From contig JABTTW010000001.1 in the NCBI GenBank assembly GCA_015075745.1, positions 558,001 through 622,000 on the forward strand: a stretch of DNA of 64,000 bases. The letters are read 5' to 3'. A program made the translations under genes and the position numbers. A model generated the notes under the pieces. It was not told the DNA's origin. It was given only the letters and a program-made list of their open reading frames with translations, and searched no databases. Each line of letters begins with the position of its first letter. Position 1 is the first letter of the stretch. Positions 19,891 through 28,452 of the stretch are shown one piece after another. This DNA comes from Planctomycetia bacterium (GTDB lineage Bacteria > Planctomycetota > Phycisphaerae > UBA1845 > UTPLA1).

Positions 19891-20040
19891 TTTTCACCCC
19901 AAATCGCGACCCGCCCCAACCCATGCCCACCACAAGTGTTGGCACAATTCCCGAAGGTCTTGTGTCACCTTATGTCACCTTCAGATTCGGCGGTCCCCGT
20001 AGCGTCCGGCGCCTCTGCCGGCCGTATGACACCGGCGCTC
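19891..20040 (+). repeat. Dispersed intergenic repeat, copy 1 (about 150 bp)
   Basis: Matches the reverse complement of 61599-61745 over its whole length, with near-identical blocks TGTGTCACCTTATGTCACCT and CCGTAGCGTCCGGCGCC. It contains the direct repeat TGTCACCT-TATGTCACCT and the palindromic GCGTCCGGCGCC-TGCCGG part. No coding potential is apparent. Confidence 0.85.
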
Positions 20041-20122
20041 TCTGGACTGAAACCGCGCAGACTCACCGCCGCTCACTGTTTTGACTTTTTGACTTTTCGG
20101 CGTTTTGACGTTTCCCGGCCCG

Positions 20123-20896
20123 TCAAACCCCCGCCAGCTCCCGCACGCGCCGCTGATACGCCGGCCGCGGATCGGGATACGAAAACTTCTCCGGCAGTTT
20201 CCACTTCGCGAAAAGTTTCGCGTTGTCCGCCTCGATCAGCCCCATGTCCGCGCTTTTTCGCTCGTCGATCAGCTCCTCGTGATGAACCAGCGCCTCCCGG
20301 CAGCCGACCACGCTCAGCCCCGCCTCGCGCTGCACCTTCAGCGCCAGGTCCGGGTCCCACCCGCAGAAGTAATACCGCTCGTCGAGATACCCCAGCCGCT
20401 CCAGGAGGTCCCGCCGCAGCAGACCAAAGTTGGCGTACGGCGTCCCGCGCACGTTGTAGATGCTGTAGGCCTCCCCGTGATACTCAATCGTGTCCAGCTT
20501 GTTCCACTTCCGATCCTCGTTGTGATAAAACGCCACCATGCCGACGCCCTTCATGTCGGCTCGCTCGATCATTCGAACCGCCGCTTCCAGCGCACCCGGA
20601 AGGGGGTACGAATCATCGTTGAGCCACATGACATATTTGCCGGCCGCCGCCCGAAAGCCCTTGTTGTAGGCCTTCGTCGCTCCCTCGCGCTGTGTCTCGC
20701 GGATAAATCGGATATCCGGCTGAGCCTCAACCCACTCTTCCGTCCCATCCCCCGCCCCGCCGCCGACCACGACCAGTTCATACGCAATCCGCACATTCCC
20801 GCGAACCCGCGCAATGCACCGCTTCAGGTGCTCGCACCGGTTGTAGGTGGCGATGACAATGCTGACCAATGGCTGATCTCTTTCCAAATCGCTCAT
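20123..20896 (-). CDS. Glycosyltransferase family 2
   Basis: 257 residues, GT-A fold. The N-terminus VSIVIATYNRCEHLKRC is the usual UDP-sugar-binding start, and WLNDDSYP carries the acidic metal-binding motif. A later segment FCGWDPDLALKVQRE fits the catalytic-base region. It probably transfers a sugar from a nucleotide donor at the inner face of the membrane. It is divergent from the glycan operon starting at 21029, with 132 bp between the starts, which probably hold promoters for both directions. Confidence 0.85.
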   Translation of the reverse strand: MSDLERDQPLVSIVIATYNRCEHLKRCIARVRGNVRIAYELVVVGGGAGDGTEEWVEAQPDIRFIRETQREGATKAYNKGFRAAAGKYVMWLNDDSYPLPGALEAAVRMIERADMKGVGMVAFYHNEDRKWNKLDTIEYHGEAYSIYNVRGTPYANFGLLRRDLLERLGYLDERYYFCGWDPDLALKVQREAGLSVVGCREALVHHEELIDERKSADMGLIEADNAKLFAKWKLPEKFSYPDPRPAYQRRVRELAGV

Positions 20897-21028
20897 GGCA
20901 CTTTACTCTCAAAAACCTGCGAAAACAGGAGTCTCCCCCGGCACAAAACGTATCGACCTCCGCAGGCCGTCTCCGATAGATATGAAAGGGCCGAGTCCCT
21001 GAATTTCCTCAATCGGCATGGAGGCCGG

Positions 21029-23476
21029 ATGACCCAGACCGCAACCCTGAAAACGGCCGTTTCGCCTGCAAAGTCGCCCGCCAGTCCCCCGGCACAAACC
21101 TACGACGAGCTCTTCGAACGCGGCGACTATTACACCGTCGTCAATGGCGTCCTGCCGCTGGTCGGATCAGGCCCGACCGGTCTGCACGCCGCCATGCTCG
21201 CCTGCAAGTCGTACGTCGCCCTCGGCCTCATCGATGCCGCCCGCGAGATCATCACCCATCCGACCAGCCCCCTTTCGCAGATGCATGAGTTCCAGTCGCT
21301 GCTGCCCCGCCTCACCGAGATTCCCGGAAGTAAGATTTCGTGGGCTACGCTGACCGATCGCTTCGAGAAAAACCTCAGTACGCTGCTGAGTCGTCATCCG
21401 CATTTGGCCGTCCATGAATCCACCTTCCGCGGCATCCCCGACTGGCTGGAACTTCACCGCTGCCGGGACGGCAATCTCCAGGTCATGCAGCGAGACGACG
21501 CCGCACAGGGCCGATGGCTGCCGGGCCTGCTCGACCTGCGCCGGCTCAGTGCGGAAATCGCGATCCCCAACGAAGGCAAGCAGTTGACCTGCCCGCCGTA
21601 CCTCATCACCGGCGATCACTTCGGCTGTCTCTTCAAAAGGGTGTTTGATTCGTCGAACCGGCTCTTCCTGACCTATTCCCCGTGGATTTATCTCATCGAG
21701 CCCGATCCGGCCTCGCTGGGGCTCTGCCTGTACACCGAGGAATCCGTGGACAAGTGGTGCCACGATCGTGTCATCATCCACGCCGGGCCGCGATGCGTCG
21801 AGGACTTCGCCGCCACCTGCCGGGCCAACCTCGAACAATGTCTGCCCGACTCGTGTCTCCATACGCCCTTCGCCCATCGCCCGGTGCTCGATGACCTGAT
21901 TGCGGCCATCCATTCAATCAACCGCGAACAAGGTGAAGCCCTCAAGGATTCTCGCAAGGCCGCCCATTCTCATTATGATTCTGTTCCCGCAAACTACTGG
22001 GCGAGCCGCTACGATCCGAGCGATTGTGATGGCGTTCAGAAGCCCCTTCGCGTGCTGGGCATCACCAGCCGCTTCACCACCGTGCTCCAGTACTCCATGC
22101 GCGATCTGAAGGCCGCCTTCCAGCGCGCCGGCCACACCTTCGACCTGCTCATCGAGCCGACCGACGCCGATCAGCACACCCAGCTCGCCATGGCCCGCGC
22201 CGTCGAAAAGTCCCGCCCCGACCTGATCTTCCTCATCGACCACCACCGCCACGAATACGGCAGCCTGTTTCCCCAATCCGTCCCCTACGTCTGCTGGATT
22301 CAGGACATGTTGCCCAACATCACGACGTCTTCGGCCGCCGATCGTATGGGCCCTCGCGACTTCTTCATTGCGGCCGATCCCGCCGAGTTGACGCGTTCAT
22401 ACAACTACCCTGCCGATCGCGGAATGTGCTGGACACTTGCTACAAACCACCGCTTGTTCTCTTCCGAACCGCTTCCTGAGAGCGAACTGGCCCCCTACCG
22501 CTGCGACTTCTCGTTCGTCAGCAATCAATCGATGACCCCGGCAGCGTTCCATCAGGCCTACTCAGGCCGGCATGGGATCCCCGCCGCCAACCGTCGCGTC
22601 CTCGATTACCTCTTCCAGCGAGTCCAGAAGATCAATGTCGAGACGCCGGAAAAAGCGGGCGGATTGGTCGCCGGATCGCTCATCGCCGACATGGAGCGCG
22701 ACCTGGGAGTCGCCCCGACCAGCATCGAACACCGCAACAACATCTGTCGGACCTACATTCACCCGCTCTCCGAGCTTTTCTTCCGGCAGACGACGCTCGA
22801 GTGGATCGCCGACTTCTGCGATCGCACCGGCAAGTCGCTGAGTCTTTACGGCAACGGATGGGAATCTCATCCCCGCTTCGCGCGGTACACCAGGGGCGCG
22901 ATTCAAAACGGCACGGCCCTACGCGCACTGTACCAGGCAAGCGCTATCAGTCTGCAGATCATCGGCAGCGGCGCGATACACCAAAGACTGCTCGACGGCC
23001 TCGCCGCCGGCGGATTCTTCCTGATTCGCGGTACACCGATCGATACGATCCAGCACGCCTGCAGAAGGCTCGTTGAGTTCTTCGAGCAAGGCAGATTGAA
23101 AACGGGCAGTCCGATCGCCGCATCCGATGCGGAGCTTTGCGCCGTGCTGGAAGACCTGCGGCCCCTGCTCGGCGCACGCGACCATAAATCACCGTTGGTG
23201 CTCGGCAATGACGAACTAAACATGGTGCAATCGGCATTGGCATCGCGTGATCGCCGGTTCGCCTCCGCTGTTTTTCCGACCGAGTACCCGAAGGTCGTCT
23301 TTTCGAGTCGAAATGAGTTTGAAGCCTCGGCCGACCGTTATCTGTCCGACGCCGGTTGTCGACACTCAATCGCGGCCTCCATGCGGACCGTTGTCGAAAG
23401 CAGCTTCACCTACGACGCCCTCGTTTCCGACATTGGCACGTTTCTTGGCAACCACTTCGCTACACTTCGCGCATAA
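21029..23476 (+). CDS. CgeB-like glycosyltransferase, large
   Basis: 815 residues from ATG 21029, which has GGAGG four bases upstream. The frame is open back to 20105, but that part overlaps the divergent gene and is rejected. Residues about 330-780 resemble CgeB/glycosyltransferase family proteins: VLGITSRFTTVLQYSMRDL, DLIFLIDHHRHEYG, VPYVCWIQDMLPNI, LSLYGNGWESHPRF, RLLDGLAAGGFFLIRG. The first 300 residues are not recognised. It is the first gene of the glycan operon. Possible roles are glycosylation of a surface protein or of a capsule. Confidence 0.75.
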   Translation: MTQTATLKTAVSPAKSPASPPAQTYDELFERGDYYTVVNGVLPLVGSGPTGLHAAMLACKSYVALGLIDAAREIITHPTSPLSQMHEFQSLLPRLTEIPGSKISWATLTDRFEKNLSTLLSRHPHLAVHESTFRGIPDWLELHRCRDGNLQVMQRDDAAQGRWLPGLLDLRRLSAEIAIPNEGKQLTCPPYLITGDHFGCLFKRVFDSSNRLFLTYSPWIYLIEPDPASLGLCLYTEESVDKWCHDRVIIHAGPRCVEDFAATCRANLEQCLPDSCLHTPFAHRPVLDDLIAAIHSINREQGEALKDSRKAAHSHYDSVPANYWASRYDPSDCDGVQKPLRVLGITSRFTTVLQYSMRDLKAAFQRAGHTFDLLIEPTDADQHTQLAMARAVEKSRPDLIFLIDHHRHEYGSLFPQSVPYVCWIQDMLPNITTSSAADRMGPRDFFIAADPAELTRSYNYPADRGMCWTLATNHRLFSSEPLPESELAPYRCDFSFVSNQSMTPAAFHQAYSGRHGIPAANRRVLDYLFQRVQKINVETPEKAGGLVAGSLIADMERDLGVAPTSIEHRNNICRTYIHPLSELFFRQTTLEWIADFCDRTGKSLSLYGNGWESHPRFARYTRGAIQNGTALRALYQASAISLQIIGSGAIHQRLLDGLAAGGFFLIRGTPIDTIQHACRRLVEFFEQGRLKTGSPIAASDAELCAVLEDLRPLLGARDHKSPLVLGNDELNMVQSALASRDRRFASAVFPTEYPKVVFSSRNEFEASADRYLSDAGCRHSIAASMRTVVESSFTYDALVSDIGTFLGNHFATLRA

Positions 23477-23575
23477 ACTGCGCGTTCGCACCGATCGCCC
23501 CCTCAAGCACCCCTTCCCGGTTCTCCGATAAAGCCAACTGCGGCAGATAATTACAGACAATGCGGGGCCCTCGCT

Positions 23576-24322
23576 TTGCAGAAGATCGTCGGACTCATCA
23601 CCGCCCGTGGAGGCTCCAAAGGCCTGCCGGGTAAGAACATCCGCCCGCTCGGCGGCAAACCGCTGATCGCATGGACGATCGACGCGGCCCGGCGCGCCGA
23701 TTCCCTCGCCCGCGTCATCGTCTCGACCGACGACAAGGCGATCGCCGACGTCGCCCGCGAGTACGGCGCGGAGGTGCCCTTTATTCGCCCCGCCGAGTTG
23801 GCACAGGACCGCTCGCCGCACATCGACGTCGTCCTCCACGCGCTCGACGCCCTCGCCTCAGTCGACGGCGTTAGCACGGACGCCGTGATGCTCCTGCAAC
23901 CGACGTCGCCCTTTCGCACCGCCGACGACATCGACGCCGCCGTCCGCCTCGCCCGTCAGAAAGGCGCCCCCGCCGTCGTCAGCGTCGTCGAGACCCACGA
24001 CCACCCGTTTCTCGTCCGCCGGCAAAGCGCCGACGGTTCGCTCGCGCCGTTCGTCCCCTGTGACATCGCCTATCCGCGAAGGCAGGACCTCCCCCCTGCG
24101 TACGCCCTCAACGGCGCGATCTATCTCTGCGGCGTCGAGACGATCCGCAGACTACGAACCTTCGAGCCGCCCGGCACGCTGGCCTATGAAATGCCGCCCG
24201 AGCGTTCGCTCCAGATTGATACGCCCTGGGACTTTGACCTGTGCAGCATGATCGTCGCGAGTCAGTCGTCGCGGACAGCGCCGCCGAACCATCGAGGATG
24301 TCAAACGCTTGTCGCTGAATGA
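23576..24322 (+). CDS. CMP-sugar (acylneuraminate-type) cytidylyltransferase
   Basis: 248 residues from a TTG start. The NeuA/PseF/KdsB-type nucleotide-binding motif is ITARGGSKGLPGKN, with RPLGGKPLIAWTI following and LLQPTSPFRTADDID in the middle. Such enzymes activate nine- or eight-carbon acidic sugars as CMP donors. The gene for making the acid sugar (NeuB-type synthase) is not in this window, so the exact sugar (neuraminate, pseudaminate, legionaminate, Kdo-like) cannot be named. It overlaps the next gene by 14 bp. Confidence 0.85.
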   Translation: MQKIVGLITARGGSKGLPGKNIRPLGGKPLIAWTIDAARRADSLARVIVSTDDKAIADVAREYGAEVPFIRPAELAQDRSPHIDVVLHALDALASVDGVSTDAVMLLQPTSPFRTADDIDAAVRLARQKGAPAVVSVVETHDHPFLVRRQSADGSLAPFVPCDIAYPRRQDLPPAYALNGAIYLCGVETIRRLRTFEPPGTLAYEMPPERSLQIDTPWDFDLCSMIVASQSSRTAPPNHRGCQTLVAE

Positions 24323-25916
24323 TCTACATGCCATCCGTTCCTTGCGTGAACGCGAGAGCCATCTCTTCGATCGGCCCCACCGCGCCGAAGACGCCCAGCG
24401 CGTCCTGTTCTACAGCATGGACCCGTGGCAACTCGGCGTCTTCGAACAGTTCCTTCACCTTGCCGTCGAGCTTGAGGGACACGAGGCCGTGTCGGTCTAT
24501 TTCGACGGCCTCCTGCCGCTTTGCGCCTGGGAGAACCAGGACATCCAGCCGCCACCGCACGAGGTTCTCCGCCGCCGATTCGAGTTCATGCACGATTGCT
24601 TCGGCATCAAGGGCCGCGGCATCTCCACCTACGTCGATGCGACGACCGCACGGCATTCCGCCGAGGAACTCGTCCGACAAACACCTGACGCGCAACTCAT
24701 GGATATGCGGCACCGCGGCCTGCCTATCGGGAAGATCGCGCTTCGCGACCTCACTCAGTATTCGTTGGGCATGTTTGACCCGCGCACGCCGGAGGAATTC
24801 TCAGTCTATCGGCTGCACCTCATACACGCCGTCATGAGCGTCGATCTCGCCGATGCCATCCTGCTCCGCGAAAAGCCCGACATCGTCGTGCTCGTCAACG
24901 GCAAGTCGATCATGTACTCGTACATGTACGAACTTGCCCGCATGCGCGGGGTGAGTGTGACGACGTGGGAAGAAGGCGGCTACTTCGATGCCTCCGTGGT
25001 CCTGGCGAACGATGACCGCGCCATCGACTTCCCCGTCGATGAGGCAAGCTGGCAGGCCGCGCGTCAGCACACGCTGTCGGCAAGTGAGGTCGAGGCCGTT
25101 GATACCTACTTCGCCCGATGGAGAAGGCAGGAGGCGCGGTTCTACACCTATTACGAACGAGAAGAGACGGACTTTGAGCGCATCCGACGCGAGCTTGATA
25201 TCCCGCCCGATGCGAAAATCGTTTCGCTTTTCACGAACATTATCTGGGACACCAACGCCCTTGGGAAAGACCGCGCTTTTGCCAGCATGTTCGACTGGAT
25301 CTGTTCGACCATCGACTGGGCGGCGATGCGCCCCGACCACTGTTTGATCATTCGCGCCCACCCCGGCGAAACGCGCCTGTGCTTCAAGACGCGGACGCCG
25401 ATCATCGAGTCCATCCAGGCTCACTACGCAGGGCGACTTTCGCAGAACGTGAGATTCGTCGCGCCTGACTCGCAGTTCAGCTCATACGAGATTGCCGCGC
25501 GGTCGGAGCATTGCGCCGTGTACACCTCGACGCTCGGCGCCGAGCTCAGTCTCATGGGAGCGAGCCCGCTTGTCTGCGGAACACCGTTCTACAGCGGCAA
25601 GTCACTCACCGCGGACATCAGCCTTCGCGAGCAATACTTTGCCATACTCGACGGTAAGATTCCCAAGCCGACGGTTGATACCGACAGCCTGCGCAAGCTG
25701 CTCCACGTCGTTATCTATCGACTGGTGAAGCGACCCGAGTTTTTCGTCGGCGTCCACGGACACCCGCAGAAGCCCCGCATCCAGATTGATAGCTTTGAGA
25801 ACTTTCCCGACTCGATGCCAATCTTCGACGGGATCGTGAAGTCGATACTGCAGCGCCGGAGCTTCGTCGGCATCCCGGCCGGCGCTGCCGCCGTCAGGGA
25901 GATGGTGCCGGCATGA
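24309..25916 (+). CDS. Capsule-type polysaccharide biosynthesis protein
   Basis: 535 residues, TTG start at 24309 inside the end of the cytidylyltransferase gene. The C-terminal half looks like a GT-B capsule_synth/KpsC-like transferase: HCLIIRAHPGETR, FVAPDSQFSSYEIA, CAVYTSTLGAELSLMGASP, GTPFYSGK. The N-terminal half (VLFYSMDPWQLGVFEQF) is less clear. KpsC-like proteins add Kdo residues from CMP-Kdo, which would fit the preceding cytidylyltransferase. This is inferred from weak motifs. It overlaps the next gene by four bases (ATGA). Confidence 0.65.
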   Translation: MSLNDLHAIRSLRERESHLFDRPHRAEDAQRVLFYSMDPWQLGVFEQFLHLAVELEGHEAVSVYFDGLLPLCAWENQDIQPPPHEVLRRRFEFMHDCFGIKGRGISTYVDATTARHSAEELVRQTPDAQLMDMRHRGLPIGKIALRDLTQYSLGMFDPRTPEEFSVYRLHLIHAVMSVDLADAILLREKPDIVVLVNGKSIMYSYMYELARMRGVSVTTWEEGGYFDASVVLANDDRAIDFPVDEASWQAARQHTLSASEVEAVDTYFARWRRQEARFYTYYEREETDFERIRRELDIPPDAKIVSLFTNIIWDTNALGKDRAFASMFDWICSTIDWAAMRPDHCLIIRAHPGETRLCFKTRTPIIESIQAHYAGRLSQNVRFVAPDSQFSSYEIAARSEHCAVYTSTLGAELSLMGASPLVCGTPFYSGKSLTADISLREQYFAILDGKIPKPTVDTDSLRKLLHVVIYRLVKRPEFFVGVHGHPQKPRIQIDSFENFPDSMPIFDGIVKSILQRRSFVGIPAGAAAVREMVPA

Positions 25917-27370
25917 CAACACTCTCCGCCGAAACCGCCGCGTGCCCGCGCGTCCATCGGGAAGTGACGCCCGACGGCGTCATCATCCACTACAACGATG
26001 CGCCGTCCTATCAGACCGAGCGCCGCACCATCTTCGATAATCGCATTTACGATTTCGCCACCGACGTCGCCCGGCCGCTGCTGATCGACGGCGGCGCTCA
26101 CATCGGAATGGCGGCCCTTCGCTGGAAGCGACTCTACCCCGCCGCGAGGGTCATGTGCTACGAACCCGACGAGACCGCCTTCGCCTTCCTCAGCAAGAAC
26201 ATCCAGGCCAACCAACTGGCTGATGTCGAGCTGATTAAGGCGGGCCTCAGTGACCGCGACGGAGTAGTTCGATTCGTGCCCGACGGCTCTGATGGCGGCC
26301 GTGTCATCGGCAACGATACGCGCGACCACTCTGTCGCCCATTCGCAATCAGCCTGTTCTATTCGCACGGTCCGGCTCTCGTCGCTCCTCACCGAGCCGGT
26401 CGACATGCTTAAGCTCAACATTGAAGGCGAGGAGTGGCCCGTCCTTCGCGATCTGGAGCAATCCGGCGGACTCGGCCTCGTTCGACGGCTTATCCTCGAA
26501 TACCACGGCTGGCCCGGGGGCAGGCAATGCCTTGGCGACATTCTCAATCTCCTCGACCGCGCGGGCTTTCGCTATCTGCTTCACGACTTCGACCGCGAGA
26601 CGAATCCTTCCACCAAGCCGCCGTTTCGCCTGCGACCGAATTCACCATGGTTCTGCCTCGTCTACGCCGAGCGCCCCGATGCGAGGTCACCAGCGACGAT
26701 TGACGCACCACAGGTTCGCACGCCGATCGACTGGGGTGAGCTACGCCGCATCACGCCGGTTAGCCGCACCTTTGGCTTCGATCGCGGGACGCCCATCGAC
26801 CGGTACTACATTGAGAAGTTCCTTGCGGGCCACGCGCACGACATTCAGGGCCGCGTCCTCGAAGTCGGTGATGCAACCTACACCCGCCAGTTCGGGGCCG
26901 ATCGCGTGACGCAGAGCGAGGTTCTTCACGCGGTGTCCGGCAATCGTCATGCGACGATCGTCGGCAACCTGGCCACCGGCGAAGGCATCCCCTGTAACGC
27001 TTTCGACTGCATGGTTCTTACTCAAACGCTCCTCTGCATTGAGGACGTAGGCGACGCTATCAAGCACGCGGCGAAGGCCCTGAGACCGCGCGGCGTGCTG
27101 CTTGCCACGCTGCCGGGGATCAGTCAGATCAGCCGCTACGACATGGACCGCTGGGGGGATTACTGGCGATTCACGACGCTCTCCGCCCGACGATTGTTTG
27201 AAGCTGAGTTCGGCGAGGCAAATGTCAGCGTGCAGGCGCACGGCAACGTGCTTGCCGCCACTGCTTTCTTACAGGGCATCAGCGTCGAAGAACTGTCTCC
27301 GTCGGAGTTGGACGACGTCGATCCAGATTACGAACTTCTCATCACCATCAGGGCTGTCAGGACAAAATGA
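25913..27370 (+). CDS. Double methyltransferase: FkbM domain fused to second SAM methyltransferase
   Basis: 485 residues. Residues about 30-230 form an FkbM domain (LLIDGGAHIGMAALRWKRL, VMCYEPDETAFAFLSKNI, MLKLNIEGEEWPVL). Residues about 270-480 form a second, class I methyltransferase-like domain (GRVLEVGDATYTRQFG, FDCMVLTQTLLCIEDV, LRPRGVLLATLPG). FkbM enzymes O-methylate sugars or polyketides. In a glycan operon the protein probably methylates the polysaccharide. Starts and stops overlap neighbours (ATGA at both ends), showing translational coupling. Confidence 0.8.
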   Translation: MTTLSAETAACPRVHREVTPDGVIIHYNDAPSYQTERRTIFDNRIYDFATDVARPLLIDGGAHIGMAALRWKRLYPAARVMCYEPDETAFAFLSKNIQANQLADVELIKAGLSDRDGVVRFVPDGSDGGRVIGNDTRDHSVAHSQSACSIRTVRLSSLLTEPVDMLKLNIEGEEWPVLRDLEQSGGLGLVRRLILEYHGWPGGRQCLGDILNLLDRAGFRYLLHDFDRETNPSTKPPFRLRPNSPWFCLVYAERPDARSPATIDAPQVRTPIDWGELRRITPVSRTFGFDRGTPIDRYYIEKFLAGHAHDIQGRVLEVGDATYTRQFGADRVTQSEVLHAVSGNRHATIVGNLATGEGIPCNAFDCMVLTQTLLCIEDVGDAIKHAAKALRPRGVLLATLPGISQISRYDMDRWGDYWRFTTLSARRLFEAEFGEANVSVQAHGNVLAATAFLQGISVEELSPSELDDVDPDYELLITIRAVRTK

Positions 27371-28452
27371 AACGATCCCATAGAAAAGGCCCCCCGATCT
27401 CCGAGCCCCGCCGCTCTCCGGCAGGCAGTTGTCTGATCCTCCTGTATCATCGAATTGCCGAGCTCGACGCCGATCCGCAATTGCTCGCCGTGTCACCGCG
27501 GAACTTTCGCGAGCATCTGAAGATCATCCGCAGGCGCTTTAATCCCATCTCGCTCGACCGACTGCTCAGCGCCCACCCGGCACGCGACATTCCGCCGAAC
27601 AGCGTCGTTGTGACCTTTGACGATGGCTACGCGGACAACTTTGAAATCGCCGCGCCGCTTCTTGGCGAATACAACATCCCCGCGACGATTTTTGTCACGC
27701 CGCGCGTCGAACCCGTGGTCCGAGAGTTCTGGTGGGACGATCTCGAACGCATCGTCCTGACCGCCCCGCGCGTTCCGGCCGATCTGCGTCTGGAATGCGG
27801 GGGGGCCGTTCACGAGTGGCACATCGCCGACGGATCGAATGATAGACCGTCAGAATCCGGCTGGAACGTTCTTTCCCGCGAGCCGGTCAGCGAGCGGCAG
27901 GGCCTGTACCTGTTTCTCTGCCATCTCCTGCGCCCGATGCGCGACGATCATCGATCGAGCACGATCGACGAGCTTCGCGCGTGGGCCGGTGCGGCGGAGA
28001 TCATCCGACCGTCGCATCGATCGATGTCGCACGAACAGATTCGCGCGGCGGCCGGACATGATCTGATCGAAATCGGGGCCCACACGCTCACGCATCCACA
28101 GCTCAGTACGCTCAGCGTAAATCGCCAGTTGGACGAAATCCTGGGAAGCCGAAGCGAGTTGGAGCGCATCATCGCGCAGCCCGTCACCAGTTTTGCCTAC
28201 CCGTTCGGCTGCCGGGGCGACTTCGGCGAAGAGTCGGCGGCGATGGCGCGGTGCGCGGGATTCCATTGTGCCTGTGCCAACTCCGGAAAGCCGCCGGTCT
28301 CTGCCGCGAGAGTCACCGCCGATGCCGACGTCTTTGCACTGCCGCGGGCGATTGTCCGTGACTGGGACGGCGCCGAGTTTCACGCACGGCTCCTAAAGGC
28401 ACATGGCGAAGAGTCAAGAAAGCCGCAATTGAGCTATGCCGCGCGAGCTTAG
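27367..28452 (+). CDS. Polysaccharide deacetylase (NodB/CE4 family)
   Basis: 361 residues. NodB-domain motifs: LLYHRI, the metal and base motif VVTFDDGYADN, then IPATIFVTP, the His pair GAHTLTHPQL, and FAYPFGCRG. These enzymes remove N-acetyl groups from amino-sugar polymers with a divalent metal. No clear signal peptide is seen, so it may act on precursors inside the cell. Overlaps the preceding gene by ATGA and the following by 17 bp. Confidence 0.88.
   Translation: MKRSHRKGPPISEPRRSPAGSCLILLYHRIAELDADPQLLAVSPRNFREHLKIIRRRFNPISLDRLLSAHPARDIPPNSVVVTFDDGYADNFEIAAPLLGEYNIPATIFVTPRVEPVVREFWWDDLERIVLTAPRVPADLRLECGGAVHEWHIADGSNDRPSESGWNVLSREPVSERQGLYLFLCHLLRPMRDDHRSSTIDELRAWAGAAEIIRPSHRSMSHEQIRAAAGHDLIEIGAHTLTHPQLSTLSVNRQLDEILGSRSELERIIAQPVTSFAYPFGCRGDFGEESAAMARCAGFHCACANSGKPPVSAARVTADADVFALPRAIVRDWDGAEFHARLLKAHGEESRKPQLSYAARA

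Larger units (their letters stand above)
19373..20122. other. Gene-free region with two dispersed repeats
   Basis: About 750 bp between two minus-strand genes. It should hold the promoter of the lectin gene on the side near 19373. A palindromic repeat and a 150-bp dispersed repeat, listed separately, account for part of it. Short open frames here have no recognisable product. Confidence 0.6.

Noticed and set aside
20105..21028. 308-codon upstream extension of the CgeB-like gene
   Set aside because: It lies antisense to the glycosyltransferase at 20123-20896; a strong ribosome-binding site marks ATG 21029.
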